A DNA stretch of 64,000 nt, taken from the NCBI RefSeq assembly GCF_047872805.1, contig NZ_JBLQUK010000001.1, positions 186,001-250,000 on the forward strand, read 5' to 3'. How positions within the stretch are numbered: position 1 is the first letter of the stretch; each line of letters begins with the position of its first letter. The translations under genes were made by a program, and so were the position numbers. Shown here one piece after another: positions 33,281 to 41,525 of this stretch. The notes beneath the pieces are model-generated. The model did not search any database. It worked only from the letters and a program-made list of their open reading frames with translations, and had not been told where the DNA came from. The DNA is from Erythrobacter sp047872805. Lineage in GTDB: Bacteria > Pseudomonadota > Alphaproteobacteria > Sphingomonadales > Sphingomonadaceae.

Positions 33281-33918
33281 GCGTCTTTCAGGGGATATCG
33301 GGAGAGGACGAGGCGCGCAGCTATGTCAAAGCCTGGGCCGACACAAAGGCGAACTTGCGGCTCGATCGCTATGCGGAATTGCTCCTTTGCGAAAATCAGA
33401 AGCAGAATCTAATCAGCTCGGCGTCCGAAGAGCATCTCTGGGTCCGTCACCTCGCCGACAGCGCACAATTGCTCGAACATGTTTCACGTGAAACATATGT
33501 TCACCGCAGACCAGGACCATGGCTCGATCTAGGCTCGGGGCCTGGACTCCCCGGGATGGTAATCGCGATTCTTTGTCCGCAGATCAATGTCATTATGGTG
33601 GAATCCCGATCGCGGCGAGCGGGGTTCTTGGAAGATTGCGTGGGCGAACTCGGGCTCGACAATTGCACTATCCTTGCGCAGAGGATTGAGCGGGTGGAGC
33701 CTTTTCCCGCACGGGTCATTTCGGCACGGGCCTTTGCCCCACTGGATAGGTTGATCGCTTTATCCGCACCCTTCTCCACAAGCGAGACTCGTTATCTCTT
33801 GCCCAAGGGTCGCTCGGCGGCGCACGAATTGTCTCAGGCAGCGCCTGCGATTCGCAAAATGTTTCACGTGAAACACTCCTTGACCGATCCGGAGGCGGGA
33901 ATCATCGTGAGCCGATGA
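33277..33918 (+). CDS. rsmG: 16S rRNA m7G527 methyltransferase RsmG (GidB)
   Basis: A 213-residue SAM-dependent methyltransferase. The SAM motif WLDLGSGPGLPG, the NLISSASEEHLWVRHLADSAQL segment and ARAFAPL are family features. It starts at a GTG overlapping the mnmG stop. Two perfect parS sites are embedded: the first is translated HVSRET in mid-protein, the second MFHVKH near the C-terminus, in two different codon phases. Both are outside the SAM motif, and the resulting peptides have no known function. Confidence 0.94.
   Translation: MSVFQGISGEDEARSYVKAWADTKANLRLDRYAELLLCENQKQNLISSASEEHLWVRHLADSAQLLEHVSRETYVHRRPGPWLDLGSGPGLPGMVIAILCPQINVIMVESRSRRAGFLEDCVGELGLDNCTILAQRIERVEPFPARVISARAFAPLDRLIALSAPFSTSETRYLLPKGRSAAHELSQAAPAIRKMFHVKHSLTDPEAGIIVSR
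33480..33495 (+). promoter_or_regulatory. perfect parS site inside rsmG
   Basis: TGTTTCACGTGAAACA, 203 bp into rsmG, translated as part of HVSRETY just before the SAM-binding motif. Confidence 0.95.
33860..33875 (+). promoter_or_regulatory. perfect parS site at the 3' end of rsmG
   Basis: TGTTTCACGTGAAACA, translated as the MFHVKH peptide, 43 bp before the rsmG stop and about 100 bp before the parA start. Confidence 0.95.
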
Positions 33919-33978
33919 TCCACATAATGTGCCAAAAGCACCAAGCGCCCCAATTTGGGGCAACACGGGAAACACGCC

Positions 33979-34755
33979 ATGCTGACAATTGCCATTGCCA
34001 ATCAAAAGGGTGGAGTGGGGAAAACGACCACTGCGATCAATATGGCCACCGCGATGGCGGCGACTGGATGGCGCACGTTGCTGATCGACCTCGACCCTCA
34101 AGGTAATGCGTCGACCGGGCTGGGTGTGGATGCAGGTTCTCGCGCGGTTTCAAGCTACGATTTGTTGGTCGATCAGGTTGCGCTTAGCGATGCCGTGATC
34201 GAAACCACTATTCCTGGCCTCGACATTGTGCCGGCGACGGTCGATTTGAGCGGAGCGGAGGTGGAGCTGGTTTCTGTCGAAGAGCGCACCGCGCGTCTGC
34301 GGACCGCGCTCGCCAATCACGGCGGGCATGAGATTTGCTTTATCGATTGCCCACCGTCGCTCGGCCTGTTGACCCTCAACGCGCTGTGTGCGGCTGATAC
34401 TTTGCTGGTGCCGCTGCAGTGTGAGTTCTTTGCGTTGGAAGGACTTAGCCAACTTTTACAAACAGTTGAGCGGGTTCAGCAACGCTTCAACCCGGCGCTC
34501 GACATCATTGGGATCGCGCTTACCATGTATGATCGCCGCAACCGGCTGACCGATCAGGTGTCCGATGATGTGCGCGATTGTCTAGGTAAGCTGGTGTTCG
34601 AAACCGTTATTCCTCGCAATGTGCGCCTGTCCGAGGCGCCCAGCCACGGCCTTCCCGCACTGGTTTACGATCATTCCTGCGTCGGCAGCCGCGCCTATAT
34701 TGCACTGGCGCGTGAATTGATCTCCCGATTTCCTCCTGAAAGGCAAGCTGCGTGA
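33979..34755 (+). CDS. parA: chromosome partitioning ATPase ParA
   Basis: A 258-residue deviant-Walker ATPase. MLTIAIANQKGGVGKTT carries both signature lysines; LLIDLDPQGNAS and the FIDCPPSLGLLTLNAL strand follow, as does the LVPLQCEFFALEGL switch. It binds DNA nonspecifically and pulls ParB-parS complexes apart. The ATG at 33979 is favoured over an in-frame TTG eight codons upstream. parB overlaps its end by GTGA. Confidence 0.97.
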   Translation: MLTIAIANQKGGVGKTTTAINMATAMAATGWRTLLIDLDPQGNASTGLGVDAGSRAVSSYDLLVDQVALSDAVIETTIPGLDIVPATVDLSGAEVELVSVEERTARLRTALANHGGHEICFIDCPPSLGLLTLNALCAADTLLVPLQCEFFALEGLSQLLQTVERVQQRFNPALDIIGIALTMYDRRNRLTDQVSDDVRDCLGKLVFETVIPRNVRLSEAPSHGLPALVYDHSCVGSRAYIALARELISRFPPERQAA

Positions 34756-35750
34756 GCCAGAATACTTCCGATCCGATCCGCTTTTCCGTGCCGCCGCGCA
34801 GTCAGGCAGACCGAAAGAAAAAGCTCGGCAAGGGGTTAGGAGCGCTGATGGGCGAAACTCAGCGCGAAGAGCCACTCGTGCGCAGCGACAAGGGTGGCAA
34901 ATCGTCTGCCCTCGACGGCACGGATGATGCTTCGGATTCGCTGCTCAAATCGTTGCCGGTTTCGGCGATTGAACCGCTGCCTGGCAATCCGCGCAAGCAT
35001 TTTGACGAATCCGCACTCGATGAATTGGCCGCTTCGATTTCTCAGCGCGGGGTGATTCAGCCAATTATCGTCCGTCCCCGCGGCGCGGGAAAGTATCAGC
35101 TGGTGGCGGGTGAGCGCCGTTGGCGCGCGGCTCAAAAGGCCCGCTTGCATGAGATCCCGGCGCTGGTTCGGGAACTTGATGACCGAGAGGTCATGGCGCT
35201 GGCCTTGATCGAAAACCTCCAACGCGAGGATCTCAACCCCGTTGAGGAAGCACGGGCGTACCACCGACTTTCCGAAGATGAGGGGATGACGCAGGCAGAA
35301 ATCGCCCGAATGGTCGAAAAATCGCGCAGCCATGTCGCCAATATGCAAAGGTTGCTGGCGTTGCCGGAGGCTGTGCTCGATCTGGTGGAGGCCGGGCGCC
35401 TGTCGATGGGGCATGCGCGGGCCCTGATTGGCCAGGAAGACGCTACGAGCCTTGCGCGGCGTGCGGCTAATGACAGCCTTTCTGTCCGAGAGATTGAGAA
35501 GCTGGTTCGCCAGATGTCGAAGAAATTGAATTCCGAGGGTGGGCCAAAGGGATCATCGAACCAGAATTTCAGCCCGTCAGCAGAAAACGCCGATATTGTC
35601 GCCGTCCAGCGGCATCTGGAAGAATTTCTGGGTCTGGCTGTGCGAATCAAGGCCGATTCAGACCCGCGATCAGGCGAAATCACGATCAAATACCGCACTC
35701 TCGATCAATTGGATCTGGTCTGTCAGCGCCTGACTGGCGGAGATATTTAA
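34752..35750 (+). CDS. parB: chromosome partitioning protein ParB
   Basis: A 332-residue parS-binding CTPase. The N-terminal KLGKGLGALMGE stretch contacts ParA. The CTP-binding part holds the GNPRKHFDE, GVIQPIIVR and GERRWRAAQKA motifs. A helix-turn-helix (MTQAEIARMVEKSRSHVANMQRLL) recognises parS, and the C-terminal ~60 residues dimerise. It starts at a GTG overlapping parA. About 240 bp of non-coding DNA follow. Confidence 0.97.
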   Translation: MSQNTSDPIRFSVPPRSQADRKKKLGKGLGALMGETQREEPLVRSDKGGKSSALDGTDDASDSLLKSLPVSAIEPLPGNPRKHFDESALDELAASISQRGVIQPIIVRPRGAGKYQLVAGERRWRAAQKARLHEIPALVRELDDREVMALALIENLQREDLNPVEEARAYHRLSEDEGMTQAEIARMVEKSRSHVANMQRLLALPEAVLDLVEAGRLSMGHARALIGQEDATSLARRAANDSLSVREIEKLVRQMSKKLNSEGGPKGSSNQNFSPSAENADIVAVQRHLEEFLGLAVRIKADSDPRSGEITIKYRTLDQLDLVCQRLTGGDI

Positions 35751-35991
35751 GGCCGTTTACCCGAACAAACTGCCCGCCAACCGCAGTATCCCTGGAATTA
35801 CTCGAGTTTCAGCTCAAGAGATTGCTGGCTTGTTAACCATACTCAAAAACAAAGACTGAACTCCGTAATCCTACTTGGGTCATGCGAACGGGCCGGGTCC
35901 CGTTTGGCAAGCATGATCAAACGGGGCGATTCGCAACAGCTACCTGATCGTGCGTGCAACGGGAATGACCACGCTTGAAAAGGACCAAAAT
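35751..35991. other. intergenic region between parB and the DUF4402 gene
   Basis: No gene is supported here. It has a hairpin with arms AACGGG (35887-35892) and CCCGTT (35899-35904) and an isolated TTAACCAT (35833-35840) resembling a CtrA half-site. AAAAGGA lies 8 bp before the ATG at 35992. No clear -35/-10 pair or parB terminator is seen. Confidence 0.5.
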
Positions 35992-36519
35992 ATGAAAAAG
36001 ACCATTCGCCTTGGAGTAGCAGGCGCCGCTATGTTCGCCGCACTGGGAATGAGCTCGGTTGCTCACGCTGACACGGCCACCGCCGATGCAACCGCAGAAA
36101 TTCTCGACGCTCTCGTGCTGACCAATGACACCGGCCTCGATTTCGGTGCGATGGTTGTAAGCGGCGCAGGCGCAGTTACGCTCGCTGCTGACGGCACGCT
36201 TGATTGCACCGCCGCCAATATTATTTGCTCGGGCACAACTTCGGTAGCTGGTTTCACAGTCGAAGGCACCGCCAACAAAGATGTGACGGTTAACCTGCCA
36301 TCGGCAACTTCGAGCGTTGATCTTGTCCGTGTTGGCGGCGTTGCCACGGATGCTGCGGACGTGATCGTACTGGACGCCTTCACCGCAACCAGTGGTTCGG
36401 TTACGCTTGATGGCACCGGCGAAGCGACCTTTGACGTGGGCGGATCGATCACACTCGACGGCAGCGAGACCGCTGGCGTTTTCGAAGGCACGTTCGACGT
36501 TTCGGTCGAATATTCCTGA
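35992..36519 (+). CDS. DUF4402 secreted pilin-like protein
   Basis: A 175-residue protein with a standard signal peptide (cleaved after SVAHA, about residue 26). The mature ~149 residues are Thr/Val/Ala/Gly-rich, very acidic, with two Cys (LDCTAANIICSG) able to form one disulfide, and end GVFEGTFDVSVEYS, a beta-strand terminus like fimbrial subunits. DUF4402 proteins are secreted beta-rich proteins often near PapD-like chaperones. The ATG at 35992 is used because AAAAGGA precedes it and the signal begins there. A terminator follows, which would let this protein be made in excess over the chaperone and usher genes downstream. Confidence 0.83.
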   Translation: MKKTIRLGVAGAAMFAALGMSSVAHADTATADATAEILDALVLTNDTGLDFGAMVVSGAGAVTLAADGTLDCTAANIICSGTTSVAGFTVEGTANKDVTVNLPSATSSVDLVRVGGVATDAADVIVLDAFTATSGSVTLDGTGEATFDVGGSITLDGSETAGVFEGTFDVSVEYS

Positions 36520-36564
36520 TCTTAATCCCCGCGCTGTACCGCGCAGCTTCGCTTAAGCAGTTTG

Positions 36565-36596
36565 AGCCGCACCCTTCCCCCAAGGGTGCGGCTTTC
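36565..36596 (+). terminator. hairpin terminator after the DUF4402 gene
   Basis: Perfect 12-bp arms AGCCGCACCCTT (36565-36576) and AAGGGTGCGGCT (36582-36593) around CCCCC, then TTCT; the T-run is short. It lies 45 bp after the stop. Confidence 0.75.
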
Positions 36597-36640
36597 TGCT
36601 GTTGGCGCGTAACCGAATTGCCCTCAATCGGGGCAAAGGT

Positions 36641-36660
36641 TTAATCCTTTTTAACCTTAA
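36641..36660 (+). promoter_or_regulatory. TTAA-rich motif before the chaperone gene
   Basis: TTAATCCTTTTTAACCTTAA contains three TTAA-type tetramers. It resembles the CtrA consensus TTAA-N7-TTAA, but the first pair has N6 spacing. It lies 79 bp upstream of the chaperone ATG and is a candidate promoter or operator only. Confidence 0.25.
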
Positions 36661-36738
36661 TCGCTTACCAAACCTCGTGAAACTACTTGGGGCAGCCGAC
36701 GAGAATCCGCTGTTCCCACCACGGGAGTCAGTCAAGCG

Positions 36739-37575
36739 ATGTCGTTCAATCCCTTCGGAAAATTTGCCAGTCGAAGCGTAGCCCTGTTTGCCGCCTCCAC
36801 ATTGGCATTGGCGACCCCGGTTGCGGCGCAGGGCGATTTGCTGGTCGCGCCGACACGAATCATTCTCGATGGATCGCGCGGCACCGAAGTCATCCTGAGC
36901 AATATTGGCTCCGAAGAGGCGACGTACCGGATTGGCCTCGAACTGCGCCGCATGCTCGAAAATGGCCGGCTCGTCCCGGTCGAAGCGGCCGATGCCAATG
37001 CTGCAGAGACGGCTGCCTTGGACATGATCCGTTATGCCCCGCGTCGCATCACACTGCCTCCCGGTCAACCGCAGGCAGTGCGCCTTGCAGCCCGCCCTGG
37101 CGCCGATCTCGAAGACGGTGAATACCGCGTCCATATGTCGTTCAAGGCGATCCCGCGCCCGCGCGCGGTGACGGCCACTGATACGCCCGCCGAAGGCGTG
37201 TCGATCCAGCTCATACCGATCTACGGTGTTACCATCCCCATCATCGTGCGCCATGGCAGGGTCGAAGCGCAGGTTGCGATAAGCCAGCCGAGCATTGTTC
37301 AGGGTGAAGATGGCCCTGAACTCGCGATGACTATCAGCCGGGCTGGGGCCAGTTCAACCTATGGCACCTTGAAAGTGACCAAACCCGGGGTTGAAGAGCC
37401 AATAGTGCTCCTGCGCGGCCTTGCGGTCTACCCTGAGCTTAGCGAGCGTCAGGTTCGGGTGCTGCTGACCCCTGAACAGGCGGCCAGCTTCACGGGCCAG
37501 ATCCGCATCGAATATCGCGAAGACCCCGAAGCCGGCGGCGCCTTGCTAGCCGCTGTGGACAGTTTCGTCGGCTAG
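36739..37575 (+). CDS. PapD-like periplasmic chaperone
   Basis: A 278-residue secreted protein with a signal peptide (cleaved after VAAQ, about residue 30). The N-terminal immunoglobulin-like domain reads LLVAPTRIILDGSRGTEVILSN, followed by MIRYAPRRITLPPGQPQAVRL, the conserved strand pattern in which PapD-type chaperones bind subunits (compare YSPRR-PPG-Q-VR). A second beta-sandwich domain follows to residue 278. It is expected to cap DUF4402-type subunits in the periplasm and hand them to the usher-like protein. The gene starts 162 bp after the DUF4402 terminator and 43 bp before the usher gene. Confidence 0.85.
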   Translation: MSFNPFGKFASRSVALFAASTLALATPVAAQGDLLVAPTRIILDGSRGTEVILSNIGSEEATYRIGLELRRMLENGRLVPVEAADANAAETAALDMIRYAPRRITLPPGQPQAVRLAARPGADLEDGEYRVHMSFKAIPRPRAVTATDTPAEGVSIQLIPIYGVTIPIIVRHGRVEAQVAISQPSIVQGEDGPELAMTISRAGASSTYGTLKVTKPGVEEPIVLLRGLAVYPELSERQVRVLLTPEQAASFTGQIRIEYREDPEAGGALLAAVDSFVG

Positions 37576-37618
37576 GGCGCCGACCGACCTGGCAGGATGA
37601 CTGCCGGAATCTTCGATC

Positions 37619-40453
37619 ATGTACGCTTTTCGCCAAACAACATTAGGCGCTGCTGCGAGCCTCGCAGCAGCGCTTGCTGCGTTTGCAGGAGGTGCGGCAC
37701 CATCATTTGCGCAAGACCGGGATCATGCAGCGCCGAGCGGAGTTGAAACCGGTGCTTCAGTGACTACTCCCGTGACGTCATGGCGCGCGAATGAAGATGA
37801 TTACTTGTTTCTTCAATTGGTTATCCGAAATTACAAGCTCAATCTCGATGTTCGCGGCTACCAAACCGATCGCGGCGTGTGTCTTGATCTGGCAGATGTG
37901 ATCCAGTCGCTCGACCTGCCCATCCGAATTGACAAGAAGTCGCGCCGCGCGACTGGATGGCTGTTTGCGGAGGATCAGCAGTTCACGCTCGACCGGGTTT
38001 CCAATACAGTACAAAACATGAACACTGGCCGCGCGCCCGTGGCTCAGGACATTTACGACACTCCCGAGGGCTGGTGCGTTGACACTAACGCCCTGTCGCG
38101 CTGGTTTGGCATCACATTCCAGCCTGATCTGTTCAATGCGGTCGTCCGCCTTGAAACCGAGGATGAATTGCCTTTTATGCAGGCGATCGAACGCAGAAGT
38201 CGCGCCGCGCGACTTCGCAATCGGCCGGCCCAGTTTGATTTGTCGCAATATGCCAGCGCCGATATGGAATATCGCGCTTGGCGTGCTCCCTCGGTGGATT
38301 TTGTGACCCAGGCTGGCGTGAGAACGGGTCGTGGCACGCGCGGCGGGCAAGAGGGCCGGATTGAGCTCTACGCCGCAGGAGAGGCGCTGGGTGCGAGCTA
38401 TTTCGCTCGGGTAGCCACCGATGACCAGCTTAAGCCGCAAGCCTTACGTCTGCGTGCCTATCGCTATGATCCCGCAGCCAGCTTGCTCGGCCCGTTGGGT
38501 GCAACCCAGGTGGCTGCAGGTGACGTCGAGACGCTTCCCGGCCGTTTGACCGGTCAAACCGCAATTGGCCGCGGTGCATTCATCAGCAATCGCCCGCTGG
38601 GCCAGAATTCGAGCTTCTCTGCCACCACTTTGCGTGGGACATTGCCAGCGGGCTGGGATGCGGAATTGTATCGCAACGGTCAGTTGATCGCGTTCCAGGA
38701 TGATCGCGGCGATGGGCGGTATGAGTTCATAGATGTCGAACTGTACTTTGGCCGCAACCAGCTAGAAGTTGTGTTTTATGGACCACAGGGACAGATCCGG
38801 CGGGACAAGATCGACGTTCCGATCGGTTTCAATCAGGTTGAGCCTGGGAAGACTTATTACTGGGCAGGTCTGCTGCAGGATAACCGCGACCTTTTCGATC
38901 TTGGGAATAGTTTTCAGGCTGGACCGCGGAAATGGCGCTGGGGCGTCGGCGTGGAGCGCGGCATTGATGAGAGGACCAGCGCTGCGATTGGCATGCAAAG
39001 CCTGTATTTTGACGGAGCTCGCCGCCGATATGTGGAGGGGGCGGTCATACGAACACTAGGCGCTATGCAGCTCGAATTGGCTGCTGCACATCAGTTTGGC
39101 GCCGGTGCGGTAGCCGAGGCGAACGCGCTTGGGCAGATTGGACGCTTCAATATTGGTGCTAATGCACTTGTATCGTTCGGAAATTTCGCCAGTGAGTTTG
39201 TTGAGGAACGCCTCGATTACCGCGGCGGGTTCAATTTTGACACGTCGCTCAGCTTGGGCCGCATTTCCCTGCCGATTCAGGCCGATATTTCGCATTCAAA
39301 GCTCAAAGACGGTTCAGAAGTTAACGAATTCCTAATAACAACCTCGGTCACGGCGGGGCGTATCGCGCTTTCGGCGCAGCTTAGCCACCAGATGCGCACC
39401 AGCGGGGCAGCTTCGCCCGCGCGCAGCGATACAAAGATACGCCTGCTCGCCAATGCAAGGTTTAAGGACTTCCGTGTGCGCGGGAACGCAACTTTCCAGA
39501 CTTCCGGGCGTGACAAGGGTTTGGAAAGCGCGACCGTGCGGGTGGACACCGATCTGGGAGAAGACGCGGAATTGCAGGGGCAGCTTGATTACACCGCAGC
39601 GCAGGACGAATTCCGCTTAACCGCAGGTTACACCCGCCGGTTCGAGGAATTCTCATTACGCGGCGATGCCTTTGTGACATCGCGCGGCGGAGTGGGTGCG
39701 GCGGTGCAGCTCGCCTTCAGCCTTGGCCCTGATCCGGTTTCAGGAGGTGTGCGCGCCAGCGAAACCAAACTCGCGCGCAGTGGTCAGGCCGCTGTAACCG
39801 TGTTCCGCGACGACAATGGCAATTCACGCCGTGATCCGGATGAAGAACTATTGCCTGATGTGCTGGTCGAAGCGGGCCTTCGCCGAACAGATGCGATGAC
39901 CGGCGCGAATGGCAGTGCAATTGTCGATGATCTGCGACCTTTCCAACCGGTGCTGGTCGGCATCGACGAAAGCTCACTGGAGGACCCGTTCCTAGCACCA
40001 TCGACCAAAGGGATTGTGGTGACGCCGCGTCCGGGCATTGTCGCGCAGATCGAACTCGCGATCTCTCCAACCGGAGAAGTCGATGGAACCTTGCTCAGCC
40101 TATCGGCGACCGAGCAATCCGGCGTGCGATTGGAACTGGTGGATCGGCGCGGCGCGGTCGCAGCCGAAACGATCAGCGAATTCGATGGGTTTTTCCTGTT
40201 CCAGCGCGTCCCCTATGGCCAATACCGCCTGCGGGTTGCCGAAGACGCAGCCCAAAGCCTTAAGGTTGCGCAGTCATTGACGTTAAACGATGGGCGCAGC
40301 GAATTCGCGCTCAACCGCGAAGAGGATGTTATTCGGTTCGGCGCGGTCAAACTGGCACCCGCAGATTCATCAGTGGCTTCCGATGAACCTATACCGGACG
40401 ATCGCCCACCAAGTGGCCGGGCCCCGGTGATCGCGGCGATCAGGCCTGAATGA
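37619..40453 (+). CDS. usher-like outer-membrane protein with C-terminal surface domains
   Basis: A 944-residue secreted protein. Signal peptide to about residue 31 (SFAQ). Residues 58-200 form an unusual N-terminal domain with a Cys pair (VCLDLADV, GWCVDTNALSRWFG). Residues 208-700 alternate short beta strands as in an outer-membrane barrel; within them 335-400 reads SATTLRGTLPAGWDAELYRNG to GQIRRDKIDV, closely like the plug domain of fimbrial ushers. Residues 723-800 (VTVFRDDNGNSRRDPDEE) and 833-875 resemble SdrD-B/CarboxypepD-regulatory beta-sandwich domains. I infer an usher for DUF4402 subunits. The N-terminus is not the typical FimD/PapC type. It ends 21 bp from the convergent glycine-zipper gene. 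Confidence 0.7.
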   Translation: MYAFRQTTLGAAASLAAALAAFAGGAAPSFAQDRDHAAPSGVETGASVTTPVTSWRANEDDYLFLQLVIRNYKLNLDVRGYQTDRGVCLDLADVIQSLDLPIRIDKKSRRATGWLFAEDQQFTLDRVSNTVQNMNTGRAPVAQDIYDTPEGWCVDTNALSRWFGITFQPDLFNAVVRLETEDELPFMQAIERRSRAARLRNRPAQFDLSQYASADMEYRAWRAPSVDFVTQAGVRTGRGTRGGQEGRIELYAAGEALGASYFARVATDDQLKPQALRLRAYRYDPAASLLGPLGATQVAAGDVETLPGRLTGQTAIGRGAFISNRPLGQNSSFSATTLRGTLPAGWDAELYRNGQLIAFQDDRGDGRYEFIDVELYFGRNQLEVVFYGPQGQIRRDKIDVPIGFNQVEPGKTYYWAGLLQDNRDLFDLGNSFQAGPRKWRWGVGVERGIDERTSAAIGMQSLYFDGARRRYVEGAVIRTLGAMQLELAAAHQFGAGAVAEANALGQIGRFNIGANALVSFGNFASEFVEERLDYRGGFNFDTSLSLGRISLPIQADISHSKLKDGSEVNEFLITTSVTAGRIALSAQLSHQMRTSGAASPARSDTKIRLLANARFKDFRVRGNATFQTSGRDKGLESATVRVDTDLGEDAELQGQLDYTAAQDEFRLTAGYTRRFEEFSLRGDAFVTSRGGVGAAVQLAFSLGPDPVSGGVRASETKLARSGQAAVTVFRDDNGNSRRDPDEELLPDVLVEAGLRRTDAMTGANGSAIVDDLRPFQPVLVGIDESSLEDPFLAPSTKGIVVTPRPGIVAQIELAISPTGEVDGTLLSLSATEQSGVRLELVDRRGAVAAETISEFDGFFLFQRVPYGQYRLRVAEDAAQSLKVAQSLTLNDGRSEFALNREEDVIRFGAVKLAPADSSVASDEPIPDDRPPSGRAPVIAAIRPE
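37935..37954. repeat. 20-bp palindromic repeat, copy 1
   Basis: AGAAGTCGCGCCGCGCGACT occurs identically at 38195-38214, read in a different frame; the AGTCGCG/CGCGACT ends are complementary. It lies in the usher-like gene. Confidence 0.55.
38195..38214. repeat. 20-bp palindromic repeat, copy 2
   Basis: Second copy, 260 bp downstream, same orientation, translated in a different frame from copy 1. Confidence 0.55.
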
Positions 40454-40474
40454 CAATCTGATCGCGCGCTTTGA

Positions 40475-41374
40475 TCAATCGCCTTTGATGTAACGCGGCG
40501 CGGCCGGACGCAGAGCAGGACGCGGAATTTCCCTCACCGCACCGGGCACGATCTCTTCGCGGACCGTTTCACGCACGATGACCCGCTGATGCTGTTGAAC
40601 CTGAACCGGGACATAGACGATTTGCTGCGGTGGTGCGTAGCTGTAGCCGTATTGCTGCTGGCCATGATGAGCGTAGGCCGGATAACCATGCGCCGTGATT
40701 GAATGCACCGTGCCGTGTGCTCCATGATAGCCGTTATAGCCATATTGGGACAGATAGCTGTCAAGCGCCGCTTCGCAATCGTAGTCGCCGCGATCGTCCC
40801 TGCCGCCGCCGATCAGGCTGCCAATCAACAGCCCGCCGAGGCCGCCAACGCCCGCGCCAATCAATGTCCCGCCAAGCCGCTCACCATCCGATACACGGTT
40901 GCCAATGATCCCGCCGGCTATCGCGCCCAGCAGCCCGCCGATGATCCCGCCCTTTTCGCTGTCGCCGCGCCCATTGGTCCGGCGCTCACATTCAGCAATC
41001 CATTGATCACGCTCAAACACAGATCCGGCTGGCGCATAACCTGCCGCAGCGTAGCCGCCATGCCTGCTGTAGCCATATCCCTGTGGATAGGGTCCGGAAT
41101 GGGCGCCCCCATGGCTAGGTCCACCGGGATAGTTTGCAATGCTCTCAATCTGCCGAGTGCGCACGATCGTTTCGGCCCCATCTGGGCCGACGACGGTCTC
41201 GGAAAAATCCTGGACGGAAGGTCCCGTGCGATATTGCGAGGGGAGCGATTGCACCTCAGCCTGGCTCATCGGTTCCCTGTCTTGTGCCTGCGCGGTATTG
41301 GGCAGCGCCAGCGCGGCGAATGCCACCCCGGCAGCGGTAACGGTGCGGCGTGGCATGGCAGTCAGCTTCATCAT
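40475..41374 (-). CDS. glycine-zipper envelope protein
   Basis: A 299-residue secreted protein: signal peptide (cleaved after AQA, about residue 31), a linker with a Tyr/Gly/His-rich stretch, two glycine-zipper helices (GGIIGGLLGAIAGGIIGNRV, then LGGTLIGAGVGGLGGLLIGSLIGG) and a Gln/Val/Arg C-terminal segment. Such 2TM glycine-zipper proteins associate with the outer membrane or form small pores; their role is unclear. ATG codons at 41374 and 41371 are both possible. Two more His/Tyr-rich stretches make this unusually low in complexity for its neighbours. Confidence 0.75.
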   Translation of the reverse strand: MMKLTAMPRRTVTAAGVAFAALALPNTAQAQDREPMSQAEVQSLPSQYRTGPSVQDFSETVVGPDGAETIVRTRQIESIANYPGGPSHGGAHSGPYPQGYGYSRHGGYAAAGYAPAGSVFERDQWIAECERRTNGRGDSEKGGIIGGLLGAIAGGIIGNRVSDGERLGGTLIGAGVGGLGGLLIGSLIGGGRDDRGDYDCEAALDSYLSQYGYNGYHGAHGTVHSITAHGYPAYAHHGQQQYGYSYAPPQQIVYVPVQVQQHQRVIVRETVREEIVPGAVREIPRPALRPAAPRYIKGD

Positions 41375-41525
41375 ATTTCCCCGTTTGCGTGACGCGACTC
41401 GCAACCGCGAGGCAGATCAATTGGTTAACGAAAAACTTACCACTCGCGCAGCTGCGCGGCCAAGCAGCAAGGCGGCGCTGTCTCGTTTCGGGGCGAATCC
41501 GCGAAAATCAGCGCCCTGATCGGCA

